The notes under the pieces were generated by a model, which searched no databases, was not told the DNA's origin, and saw only the letters and a list, made by a program, of their open reading frames with translations. From Streptomyces sp. NRRL F-5122 (lineage in GTDB: Bacteria; Actinomycetota; Actinomycetes; Streptomycetales; Streptomycetaceae): a stretch of 64,000 nucleotides of DNA. The stretch is taken from contig NZ_LMWH01000048.1 of the NCBI RefSeq assembly GCF_001507435.1, forward strand, positions 194,182-258,181, written 5' to 3'. Shown here one piece after another: positions 18,030 to 25,228 of this stretch. Every line of letters begins with the position of its first letter. The stretch's first letter is position 1. Position numbers and translations under genes: made by a program.

Positions 18030-18107
18030 ATGCCTCCGGTGCTCGTCCGACGCCGCCACGTGGACTACGTGCGCGTCACGAGCATGGGCTGTCGGCCTTC
18101 CGCCTGA
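18030..18107 (+). CDS. Putative leader peptide (25 aa, RRHVD..RV.S..C pattern)
   Basis: A 25-residue frame MPPVLVRRRHVDYVRVTSMGC followed by four more residues. It resembles the short actinobacterial leader peptides that end in cysteine and precede sulfur-metabolism genes (RRHVDL-R-S--C pattern), which are linked to cysteine-responsive attenuation. TACCCT lies seven bases before the ATG and would serve as a -10 box, giving a nearly leaderless message. It is followed after 91 bp by the 2OG/Fe oxygenase gene, whose expression it may control. The resemblance is by memory of the pattern and needs alignment. Confidence 0.55.
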   Translation: MPPVLVRRRHVDYVRVTSMGCRPSA

Positions 18108-18198
18108 CCCAGCCCCTCTTCCTCCCCCGGTGGCACCCAGGGGTCCGTACCATCCTCCGCGGACGCTCCTGCCCCCGTAGACCCTGCGGACGCACCCC

Positions 18199-19215
18199 AT
18201 GACGAACCCGCCGTACGACCAGCTCCCGATCATCGACCTCTCCGCCGCCGACCGCGGCCCCCGGGCACGGGCGCTGCTGCACGCCCAGCTGCACAGCGCC
18301 GCCCATGACGTGGGCTTCTTCCAGCTCGTCGGGCACGGTGTCACCCGGGCCGAGACCGATGCCCTGCTCGACGCCATGCACGCCTTCTTCGCGCTCCCGA
18401 CGGCCGACCGCCTCGCCCTCGACAACGTGAACTCGCCGCACTTCCGCGGCTACACCCGCATCGGTGACGAACGCACCGGCGGCACCCGCGACTGGCGCGA
18501 CCAGCTCGACATAGGCGCCGAACGACCCGTCCGCGCACCCGGCCCGGGCGAACCCGCCTACTGGTGGCTGCAGGGCCCCAACCAGTGGCCGGGCGCCCTC
18601 CCCGAACTGCGGACCGCCGCGCTCGCCTGGATCGACCGGCTCGGCGCGGTCGCCCGGCGGCTGCTGCACGAGCTTCTCACCGCGATCGGCGCGCCCGCCG
18701 GCTTCTACGACCCGGTCTTCGGCGACCGTGCGCATCCGCACCTCAAGCTCGTGCGCTACCCCGGGAGAGCCGGCGACGGCGCCGACCAGGGGGTCGGCGC
18801 CCACAAGGACTACGGATTCCTGACCCTGCTGCTCCAGGACCGGATCGGCGGACTCCAGGTGCAGCGCGCGGACGGACTCTTCCACGACGTTCCGCCACTG
18901 GAGGGAGCGTTCGTGGTCAACCTCGGTGAGCTGCTGGAGGTGGCGACCGACGGCTATCTGGTCGCGACCAACCACCGGGTCGTCAGCCCGCCCGGCGCCA
19001 CCGAGCGGTTCTCCGTGCCGTTCTTCTTCAACCCCCGTCTGGACGCCCGCGTGGAACCGCTGCCCTTCCCGCACGCCGCCTCCGCGCCCGGCGTCACCGA
19101 CGACCCGGCCAACCCGCTGTTCGCGGAGTACGGCTTCAACGAGCTGAAGGGCAAGCTGCGGGCGCATCCGGCGGCAGCGGCCCGGCATCACGCGGAACTG
19201 CTGAGCCCCGCGTGA
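18199..19215 (+). CDS. 2-Oxoglutarate/Fe(II) oxygenase, isopenicillin N synthase family
   Basis: A 338-residue non-haem iron oxygenase. The iron triad is H202 and D204 (GAHKDYG) plus H259 (TNHRVVS); R270 and S272 (ERFSVPFF) would bind 2-oxoglutarate. The N-terminal DIOX_N segment contains AAHDVGFFQLVGHGV. It is monocistronic, between the TetR gene and the convergent citrate synthase gene. The putative cysteine-type leader peptide upstream suggests a link to sulfur supply, but the substrate is unknown. Confidence 0.92.
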   Translation: MTNPPYDQLPIIDLSAADRGPRARALLHAQLHSAAHDVGFFQLVGHGVTRAETDALLDAMHAFFALPTADRLALDNVNSPHFRGYTRIGDERTGGTRDWRDQLDIGAERPVRAPGPGEPAYWWLQGPNQWPGALPELRTAALAWIDRLGAVARRLLHELLTAIGAPAGFYDPVFGDRAHPHLKLVRYPGRAGDGADQGVGAHKDYGFLTLLLQDRIGGLQVQRADGLFHDVPPLEGAFVVNLGELLEVATDGYLVATNHRVVSPPGATERFSVPFFFNPRLDARVEPLPFPHAASAPGVTDDPANPLFAEYGFNELKGKLRAHPAAAARHHAELLSPA

Positions 19216-19300
19216 CGCCGGACGGCTCCGCGCCCCCTTCCGCCGGACGCGGGGCCGTGTCGCGTGCGGGGCGGTGAACGGGTGCCCCCGCGCGGTGCGG

Positions 19301-20401
19301 TCAGCGCGCGATGTCCGCGTAACCCTCGATCTCCTGGGGGCTTCGCGGGGCGGGACCGACATAGCGTGCGGACGGCCGTACCAGCCGGCCCGTGCGCTTC
19401 TGCTCCAGGATGTGCGCCGACCAACCCGCCGTACGGGCGCAGGTGAACATCGACGTGAACATGTGCGCCGGAACCTCGGCGAAGTCCAGCATGATCGCCG
19501 CCCAGAACTCCACGTTCGTGGCGAGGACACGGTCGGGTCGGCGGTTGTGCAGCTCCTCCAGGGCCGCCTTCTCCAGCGCCTCCGCGATCTCGAAGCGCGG
19601 TGCCCCGAGCTCACGGGCCGTACGGCGCAGCACACGGGCACGCGGGTCCTCGGCGCGGTACACCCGGTGTCCGAAGCCCATCAGCCGCTCGCCCTGGTCG
19701 AGGGCGCGCTTCACATAGGCCTCCGCGTCACCGGTGCGCTCGATCTCCTCGATCATGCCGAGCACACGCGAGGGCGCACCGCCGTGCAGCGGACCGGACA
19801 TGGCGCCCACCGCGCCGGACAGCGCGGCGGCGACGTCCGCACCCGTGGACGCGATCACCCGGGCCGTGAAGGTGGAGGCGTTCATGCCGTGCTCGGCGGC
19901 GGACGTCCAGTAGGCGTCGACGGCCGCCACGTGCTTCGGGTCCGGCTCGCCCCGCCAGCGGATCATGAACCGCTCCACGACGGAGTGCGCCTTGTCGATC
20001 TCGCTCTGCGGCACCATCGGCAGCCCCTGTCCGCGCGCCGACTGGGCGACGTACGACAGGGCCATGACGGCGGCGCGGGCCAGGTCCTCGCGGGCCTGCT
20101 CGACGTCGATGTCCAGGAGCGGCTTCAGACCCCACACCGGGGCGAGCATCGCGAGCGCCGACTGGACGTCGACACGGATGTCACCGGAGTGCACGGGGAT
20201 GGGGAAGGGCTCGGCGGGCGGCAGGCCGGGATTGAAGGCGCCGTCCACCAGCAGCCCCCAGACGTTGCCGAAGGAGACTTGGCCCACCAGTTCCTCGATG
20301 TCGACGCCCCGGTACCGCAGGGCACCGCCCTCCTTGTCCGGTTCGGCGATCTCCGTCTCGAACGCGACGACTCCCTCGAGCCCGGGTACGAAGTCGGACA
20401 T
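19301..20401 (-). CDS. Citrate synthase family enzyme (short, 366 aa)
   Basis: Condenses oxaloacetate with an acyl-CoA. Catalytic histidines lie in SGPLHGGAPS and GFGHRVYRAEDPRA, and the catalytic aspartate region is NVEFWAAIMLDFAEV. At 366 residues it belongs to the short actinobacterial class that includes 2-methylcitrate synthase and secondary citrate synthases. The ATG at 20401 follows GAGGAG. It is divergent from pdxH across 323 bp, an arrangement I recall from S. coelicolor. Acetyl- versus propionyl-CoA preference is not decided by sequence. Confidence 0.9.
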   Translation of the reverse strand: MSDFVPGLEGVVAFETEIAEPDKEGGALRYRGVDIEELVGQVSFGNVWGLLVDGAFNPGLPPAEPFPIPVHSGDIRVDVQSALAMLAPVWGLKPLLDIDVEQAREDLARAAVMALSYVAQSARGQGLPMVPQSEIDKAHSVVERFMIRWRGEPDPKHVAAVDAYWTSAAEHGMNASTFTARVIASTGADVAAALSGAVGAMSGPLHGGAPSRVLGMIEEIERTGDAEAYVKRALDQGERLMGFGHRVYRAEDPRARVLRRTARELGAPRFEIAEALEKAALEELHNRRPDRVLATNVEFWAAIMLDFAEVPAHMFTSMFTCARTAGWSAHILEQKRTGRLVRPSARYVGPAPRSPQEIEGYADIAR

Positions 20402-20724
20402 CAGGCGGCTCCTCGTGATGTGTGCGGCGGATGTGGTCTGTGGGGTTCCCGTCGGCCGCGTCCACGAGCCGCTGGGACTGAGGTGGTGGACGTCGGCTGT
20501 CAGGGGGAGGTGCGCCGTCCCGGTTCCACGGTCGCTGACGAAAGACTCGCGGTCCGAAACGGTCAATCCGGTGATGCCCCGATCGGTCGGCGGTCACCCA
20601 ACCCGAACGGCATCTGCACGATATCCCCGAGTGCCACCTTTGGGGAGAGGTGGCGGCACTCAGTGCCACGCAGTGATGAACCGCACCCCTTCGAAGTGCC
20701 AAGGGCATGGGGCAAGATGACCGG
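20402..20724. promoter_or_regulatory. Divergent citrate synthase/pdxH promoter region with AGTGCCA repeats
   Basis: Three direct copies of AGTGCCA begin at about 20630, 20662 and 20695, spaced 32-33 bp (three helical turns). The middle copy is half of a perfect palindrome GGCACT-C-AGTGCC at 20655-20667. GAGTGCCACCT at 20629 can also pair with the later AGGTGG..GGCACTC. AAGAT ten bases before the pdxH GTG could be its -10 box. Confidence 0.5.
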
Positions 20725-21498
20725 GTGACCGACCGCTACCCGGACGAGCCCGAAGCCGAACCGCCCGCCGCCTCCGCCGCGGAGCCGGAGATCGAACCCA
20801 TTGTCGAACGTGCGGCGGCCCAGGGGCCCACCGAGGACCTGGCGCACGATCCCGCCGAGATGCGGGCGCACTACCGTGCCGAAGGACTCGACGCGTCGTC
20901 GCTGGCCGCCGTGCCGATGGAGCAGTTCGCGCGCTGGTTCGAACAGGCGGCGCAGGCCGCGGTTGCCGGGATGATCTACGAGCCGAACGCGATGGTGGTC
21001 GCCACGGCGGACGCGGACGGCGTGCTCAGTTCCCGCACGGTCCTGATGAAGGGCTACGACGCACAGGGCTTCGTCTTCTACACCAACTACGAGTCCCGCA
21101 AGGCCCGGGACCTGGCGGTCAACCCGCACATCTCGCTGCTCTTCCCGTGGCATCCGATGGCCCGCCAGGTGATCGTCACCGGCACCGCCCACCGCACCGG
21201 CCGCGAGGAGACGACGGCCTACTTCCGCACCCGCCCGCACGGCTCCCGGCTCGGTGCCTGGGCCAGCGCGCAGTCCTCGGTGATCGCCTCGCGTGCGGAG
21301 CTCGACACCGCGTACGAGCAGCTGAGCGCCCGCTATCCCGAGGGCTCCGAGGTTCCCGTTCCGCCGAACTGGGGCGGTTTTCGCGTCACGCCCCGGACGG
21401 TCGAGTTCTGGCAGGGCCGTGAGAACCGCCTCCACGACCGCCTCCGCTATGTCGCGGAACCGGACGGCACGTGGCGGGTGGAGCGGCTGAGTCCCTGA
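20725..21498 (+). CDS. pdxH: Pyridoxamine 5'-phosphate oxidase
   Basis: FMN-dependent last step of pyridoxal phosphate synthesis, 257 residues. The core begins [15 protein letters not shown], then [30 protein letters not shown] (FMN and PLP contacts) and the C-terminal dimerisation segment [25 protein letters not shown]. An acidic, Ala/Pro-rich extension of about 45 residues precedes the core. Start options are ATG 20707 or GTG 20725; GTG is preferred because AAGAT sits where a -10 box would give a near-leaderless message. Transcribed divergently from citrate synthase. Confidence 0.93.
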   Translation: MTDRYPDEPEAEPPAASAAEPEIEPIVERAAAQGPTEDLAHDPAEMRAHYRAEGLDASSLAAVPMEQFARWFEQAAQAAVAGMIYEPNAMVVATADADGVLSSRTVLMKGYDAQGFVFYTNYESRKARDLAVNPHISLLFPWHPMARQVIVTGTAHRTGREETTAYFRTRPHGSRLGAWASAQSSVIASRAELDTAYEQLSARYPEGSEVPVPPNWGGFRVTPRTVEFWQGRENRLHDRLRYVAEPDGTWRVERLSP

Positions 21499-21550
21499 GG
21501 CCGTGTGCGGGGCCCTGCCGGCCGGCTCGTGCCGGGCGCGGGCGCCCGTG

Positions 21551-21643
21551 AACGCAGACGACCCGCGAGCTCAGGTCCCCCTGCCTGACGGCGGGGGAGC
21601 CGGCCGGACGTACCGGCGAGCTCGCGGGTCGGGTGACTGCGTT
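21551..21643. terminator. Large nested stem-loop after pdxH (terminator or structured RNA)
   Basis: Outer arms AACGCAG (21551-21557) and CTGCGTT (21637-21643) pair perfectly. Inside them CGACCCGCGAGCTC (21559-21572) pairs over 14 bp with 21618-21631. A third stem (CCCCC-TGCC / GGCGGGGG) occupies the apex. The element starts 53 bp after the pdxH stop and can fold on either strand. It lacks a T-tract; a bidirectional terminator is simplest, but the length and nesting exceed normal Streptomyces terminators. Confidence 0.65.
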
Positions 21644-21711
21644 GGATTAGGCCGGCTGCACGCTTCGCGCACGCGCTGGTCCGGCGCCGAACCGAGTACG
21701 ACGGCGGGCCA

Positions 21712-21750
21712 CTAGCCCGCAGTCACCTCTTCCGTCCGGTATTCATACAT
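21712..21750 (-). CDS. Possible 12-residue peptide ORF with strong ribosome-binding site
   Basis: Reverse strand ATG to TAG encoding MYEYRTEEVTAG, preceded by AAAGGAGGTGG, an unusually strong anti-16S match, 8-10 bases before the ATG. The stop codon lies within a GCGGGC/GCCCGC hairpin, and transcription would then run into the large stem-loop at 21551-21643. I do not recognise the peptide. It may be a leader or regulatory ORF, or fortuitous. No conserved downstream gene on this strand follows. Confidence 0.35.
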   Translation of the reverse strand: MYEYRTEEVTAG

Positions 21751-21866
21751 CTGCCGAACCACCTCCTTTCCGAAGTACCAGCCACCCTAAGAACCCATCG
21801 CGCCAGGATCAACCACTTTTTTCCGTAGTCGGGCGATCGTCCTGCCGTGCGCATCATTTCCGCTGC

Positions 21867-22727
21867 TCAGGGGGTGAGTACGCCCTCCAGGAACGGTTCG
21901 ACCGCCGCGCGCCACGCCTCCGGCTGGTCGTAGTGGACGAGGTGTCCGGCCTCCGCGACCTCCGCGTATTGGCCGTGTGGCAGGACGCGCACCATCTCCT
22001 GCGACTCGGCACGGCCGAGCTCGCCGTCGAGGCCGCGGACGACCAGGGCCGGGCACTGCACCTGCGCCAGCTCCTCCCAGTGCGCGTCGTACACCCAGGT
22101 CTGGCGGGACTTCAGCATCTGCTCCGGTTCGAAGACGGGCCGCCAGCCGTCCTCGGACTCGGCCATCACCTCGGCGTAGAACTCGCCGCGTGCCGGATTC
22201 GGGCGCTCCACCCAGGGGTCGTCCTCGCCGAACCACTTCCGTACGTCGGCGAGTGTGGCGAAGGGCAGCGGCCAGGACTTGAACCAGCTCTCCCACTCGC
22301 GCTGCGAGGCGGCGCCGAGCGCGGAGGCACGCATATCGCAGATGATCAGGCCGCGTACCAGGTCGGGGCGTTTGGCGGCGAGCTGCCAGGCGGTCAGGGC
22401 GCCCATGGCGTGGCCGATGAGGACGGCCGGGGCGAGGCCGAGCTGTTCAAGGGCGGCCTCGGCGTCGTCGATGTAGGCCTCGCGGGTGTACGCCCCCTCG
22501 GGTGGTTTGTCGCTCTGACCGTGACCGCGCTGGTCGAGTGCGACGGCGCGGTGCCGCTCGGAGAGCCAGCGGGCTGTGGGCGCCCAGTGCGAGGCGCGGC
22601 CCATCAGCCCGTGGAGTAACAGCACTCCCGGTGCCCGCTCGTTCTCCCCCGTCTTGGGCGGGTCGGCGAACGCCCAGGCCGCGAGGCGTAGGCCGCCCTC
22701 TCCGGTCACGTCGATGCGCCGCACCAT
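21867..22727 (-). CDS. Alpha/beta-hydrolase fold protein lacking the nucleophile
   Basis: 286 residues with clear alpha/beta-hydrolase architecture: oxyanion segment LLLHGLMG (residues 37-44), ALDQRGHGQSD, nucleophile elbow, acid D234 and histidine H262 (EAGHLVHYDQPE). The elbow reads GHAMGA, so the expected catalytic serine is Ala107 (codon GCC). Either the protein is a non-hydrolytic relative (binding, lyase or oxygenase-like chemistry) or it has lost activity. The other triad residues and the open frame argue for a maintained protein. It is monocistronic, with an SOS-like palindrome about 215 bp upstream. Confidence 0.88.
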   Translation of the reverse strand: MVRRIDVTGEGGLRLAAWAFADPPKTGENERAPGVLLLHGLMGRASHWAPTARWLSERHRAVALDQRGHGQSDKPPEGAYTREAYIDDAEAALEQLGLAPAVLIGHAMGALTAWQLAAKRPDLVRGLIICDMRASALGAASQREWESWFKSWPLPFATLADVRKWFGEDDPWVERPNPARGEFYAEVMAESEDGWRPVFEPEQMLKSRQTWVYDAHWEELAQVQCPALVVRGLDGELGRAESQEMVRVLPHGQYAEVAEAGHLVHYDQPEAWRAAVEPFLEGVLTP

Positions 22728-22939
22728 GCTCGTGGCACCCCCCTGCTCCGTCCGGACCGCCTGCTTCCGCTGGCCGGTCCACGCGCTCGTCGTACTGCCG
22801 CTGTTGTCCTGCTGGTGGTGCCGGTCACCGCCGTCGCCGGGCGCCGGTGCCGGTCCTGTGTGGTGCCGTCTCTCGCCGAGTCACGGGATGCGCCGGTCGT
22901 TGTGGCGCACGATCGGGTGGGGCCATGGCCGCCACGCTA

Positions 22940-22955
22940 TCGAATGACTATTCGA
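22940..22955. promoter_or_regulatory. SOS-box-like palindrome TCGAAT-N4-ATTCGA
   Basis: Perfect inverted repeat with 6-bp arms and a 4-bp spacer. The actinobacterial LexA site is TCGAAC-N4-GTTCGA; this copy differs only by one symmetric change in each arm. It lies upstream of the hydrolase gene. LexA binding is inference. Confidence 0.35.
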
Positions 22956-23123
22956 AAATGGTGCTTCTGGAGACAACACCCCTCCTTCGAGTGACCTTCC
23001 TCGAGGATTGGCCGTCGGTTCCGCGGGGAGATCTTCAGCGGGAGGCGGACCGCTCGGGGAAAAACGGTCCGAGGGGGACGACCCTGGGAGCTCGGGGCTC
23101 CGGGTCGGAACAGGGGAGGACAG

Positions 23124-23149
23124 GCCCCGGCGCCACAAGGTGCCGGGGC
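23124..23149. terminator. Hairpin GCCCCGGC-N10-GCCGGGGC
   Basis: Perfect 8-bp GC stem that can extend by GC pairs into the loop, followed on the plus strand by CTCTTCCCTT. It could terminate the leftward dmdR1 transcript about 280 bp after its stop, or a rightward one. Confidence 0.55.
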
Positions 23150-23430
23150 TCTTCCCTTGTCTGCGGCACATTCATCCGCCCCCTCCCTGACCAGGTGATA
23201 TCGCTGTCACCCCGTGGCCACGAGCTCTCCGGTCATATGCCTCATGCGACAGCCTTGCATGCGCACGGCCCGAACGCTGCGATTCCGCGCACTGGATCTT
23301 GGATTCGGCAGGATCGCGAAGTCATCACAACAGCCCCTGGAGTCACCCGCATTGCGCGGCTCCGGTGAAGGCCCGTGCGCGCGTCGGGACCGTGCGAGGC
23401 GAAAGATCGGCCGGACGTATCCGGCTCCGC

Positions 23431-24123
23431 CTAGCGCTTGGCCACGAACACGTGGGAAGCGACCTCCGACTCCAGCTCGGCCGCCTCGCCGCCGCTGCCG
23501 ACCAGCACCCCGCCCGCGGACTCCGTCACGCTGACCACCGAGCCGGGCTGCACGCCGGCCCGCCGCAGCGTGTACATCAGCTGGGCGTCGGTCTGGATGG
23601 GCTCGCCGATACGCCGGACGACGACGGTCTTGCCGTCGGTGCCCGGGTCCAACTCGGCCAGCGACACCATGCTCGCGTCCAGGAACGGGTCCGCCCCGTC
23701 CTTCTCGCCCAGCTCCTCCAGACCCGGGATCGGGTTGCCGTACGGCGACTCGGTGGGGTGCCGCAGCAGCTCGACGACGCGGCGCTCGACCGCCTCGCTC
23801 ATCACGTGCTCCCAGCGGCACGCCTCGGCGTGCACCTGCTCCCACTCCAGGCCGATCACGTCGACCAGCAGGCACTCGGCGAGACGGTGCTTGCGCATCA
23901 CACGGGTGGCCAGGCGGCGGCCCTCGTCCGTGAGCTCCAGGTGGCGGTCGGCCGCGACCGACACCAGCCCGTCGCGTTCCATGCGCGCCACGGTCTGGCT
24001 GACCGTCGGGCCGCTCTGGTCGAGCCGCTCGGCGATGCGGGCGCGCATGGGGACCACGCCTTCCTCCTCCAGCTCGAGGATGGTGCGGAGATACATCTCC
24101 GTGGTGTCGATCAGTCCGGACAT
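23431..24123 (-). CDS. dmdR1: DtxR/IdeR-family iron-dependent repressor
   Basis: A 230-residue Fe(II)-dependent regulator of siderophore and iron genes. The N-terminal TTEMYLRTILELEEEGVVPMRARIAERLDQSGPTVSQTVARME is the winged HTH. HAEACRWEHVMSEAVERRV holds the metal-binding Cys and His, GNPIPG follows, and an SH3-like third domain ends in SHVFVAKR. Length and sequence fit DmdR1, and the divergent neighbour is the SIS-domain gene as in S. coelicolor, from memory. The ATG at 24123 gives the canonical N-terminus. Confidence 0.92.
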   Translation of the reverse strand: MSGLIDTTEMYLRTILELEEEGVVPMRARIAERLDQSGPTVSQTVARMERDGLVSVAADRHLELTDEGRRLATRVMRKHRLAECLLVDVIGLEWEQVHAEACRWEHVMSEAVERRVVELLRHPTESPYGNPIPGLEELGEKDGADPFLDASMVSLAELDPGTDGKTVVVRRIGEPIQTDAQLMYTLRRAGVQPGSVVSVTESAGGVLVGSGGEAAELESEVASHVFVAKR

Positions 24124-24139
24124 ACGTGCCCCTCGATGA
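23438..24139 (+). CDS. Possible antisense Adm-like protein opposite dmdR1
   Basis: A 233-residue Ser/Thr/Arg-rich frame running almost exactly opposite dmdR1. In S. coelicolor an antiparallel gene, adm, overlapping dmdR1 has been reported to affect siderophore and antibiotic production. The same arrangement is present here, but antisense frames are common in high-GC genes, so the frame alone is weak evidence. No good ribosome-binding site is evident. Confidence 0.3.
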   Translation: MATNTWEATSDSSSAASPPLPTSTPPADSVTLTTEPGCTPARRSVYISWASVWMGSPIRRTTTVLPSVPGSNSASDTMLASRNGSAPSFSPSSSRPGIGLPYGDSVGCRSSSTTRRSTASLITCSQRHASACTCSHSRPITSTSRHSARRCLRITRVARRRPSSVSSRWRSAATDTSPSRSMRATVWLTVGPLWSSRSAMRARMGTTPSSSSSRMVRRYISVVSISPDIRAPR

Positions 24140-24282
24140 AATCTGCCGGAGGCTCGACGGCTCACCGGCGTGTGCGCTGGCCCTGGACTCAATTCTGACG
24201 CATCGCGCTGACAACCGGGGAGAGCCGGCGAAACCCGGGCCGCCGAGCGGCCCCCCTGGGCCCGTCCGTATTGACATCCCTC

Positions 24283-24294
24283 TGGTCCGGACCG
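24283..24294. promoter_or_regulatory. DasR-like site (TGGTCCGGACCG)
   Basis: Contains the perfect palindrome GGTCCGGACC. The DasR responsive element is TGGTCTAGACCA; nine of twelve positions match. TTGACA at 24271 immediately upstream could be a -35 box. It lies 113 bp before the SIS-domain gene, an aminosugar gene for which DasR control would make sense. Confidence 0.45.
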
Positions 24295-24406
24295 CAACGT
24301 GATCCGCGACACGGGCCGCCCCCGGGGCGCCGGTGCGTCGTCGTTGCGCCGTGCGGTCGCCGGCCGGTCGGGAACGGGACACCGAGACTTCGAAGGGGCG
24401 TCGCCG

Positions 24407-25195
24407 ATGAGCGAGCAGCCGAGTGGCGGGGAGCCGCAGGGCGGAAACGAACTGGCCGGGCGGTTCTTCGACGCGGCGATCGGCATGCTTCAACGGGTGC
24501 GGGACGAGGACGCGGAGGAGATCGCTGCGGCGGGCACCCTGGTGGCGGACGTGGTCGCCGCGGGCGGCCGGCTGTTCGCGTTCGGGGCCGGGCACTCCTC
24601 GCTGGCCGCCCAGGACCTGGTCTACCGGGCGGGCGGCCTCGCCCTGATGAACCTGCTCGCGGTGCCGGGGGTCGTCGGAGTCGACGTCATGCCGGCGACG
24701 CTGGGCTCGGCGCTGGAGCGGGTGGACGGTCTGGCCGGCGCGGTCCTCGACTGCAGCCCGCTCCGGTCCGGTGACCTCCTGGTGATCATCTCCCTGTCCG
24801 GCCGCAACGCCCTCCCGGTGGAGATGGCGACGAACGCCCGTGCACGGGGGGTCAAGGTCATCGGGGTCACCTCGGTGGCGTACGCCTCCGAGACCGGCTC
24901 GCGGCACGCCTCGGGCACCTACCTCAAGGACCACTGCGACATCGTCCTCGACTCGAAGATCGCGGTGGGCGACGCGACGCTCACCCTCGACGCCATCCCC
25001 GCCCCCTTCGCCCCCGCCTCGACCGTCGTGACCACGGCCCTGCTCCAGGCGGTGATGGCGACGGCCGCCGGCGTCCTCGCGGACCGCGGCGTCGAACCGC
25101 CGCTGCTGCGGTCCGGGAACGTCGACGGGGGCCACGACTGGAACGCCCGGGTCATGCGGGAGTACGGCGACCGGATCTTCTACCGACAGGGCTAG
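24407..25195 (+). CDS. nagS: SIS-domain sugar-phosphate protein (NagS-like)
   Basis: 262 residues with one SIS (sugar isomerase) domain: FAFGAGHSSLAAQDLVYRAGG binds the phosphosugar, and LLVIISLSGRNALPVEMA supplies the serine-rich loop. The S. coelicolor neighbour of dmdR1 (SCO4393, from memory) was reported as a GlcNAc-6-phosphate dehydratase, NagS, involved in aminosugar toxicity; the same location and a DasR-like site support that assignment. A generic phosphosugar isomerase is the alternative. The ATG at 24407 follows GAAGGGG. Confidence 0.8.
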   Translation: MSEQPSGGEPQGGNELAGRFFDAAIGMLQRVRDEDAEEIAAAGTLVADVVAAGGRLFAFGAGHSSLAAQDLVYRAGGLALMNLLAVPGVVGVDVMPATLGSALERVDGLAGAVLDCSPLRSGDLLVIISLSGRNALPVEMATNARARGVKVIGVTSVAYASETGSRHASGTYLKDHCDIVLDSKIAVGDATLTLDAIPAPFAPASTVVTTALLQAVMATAAGVLADRGVEPPLLRSGNVDGGHDWNARVMREYGDRIFYRQG

Positions 25196-25228
25196 GGCCT
25201 GTCGTTCGGATCAGGCCGGCGTCGCGGC

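Larger units (their letters stand above)
22728..23430. other. Long intergenic region between hydrolase gene and dmdR1
   Basis: About 700 bp without a recognisable gene. It holds the hydrolase promoter side (an AT-richer patch at 22940-22985 with an SOS-like palindrome), a strong hairpin at 23124-23149, and 3' sequence of dmdR1. On the reverse strand a short frame ending at 23207 (MQGCRMRHMTGELVATG) is present but unrecognised. Confidence 0.45.

Noticed and set aside
20629..20667. CIRCE (HrcA) element upstream of pdxH
   Set aside because: The arms are in the reverse order (GAGTGCC..GGCACTC) and the spacing is not nine bases.
21660..21715. Possible tRNA suggested by GGTTCGGCGCC on the reverse strand
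   Set aside because: No cloverleaf, acceptor stem or anticodon arm can be built around it.
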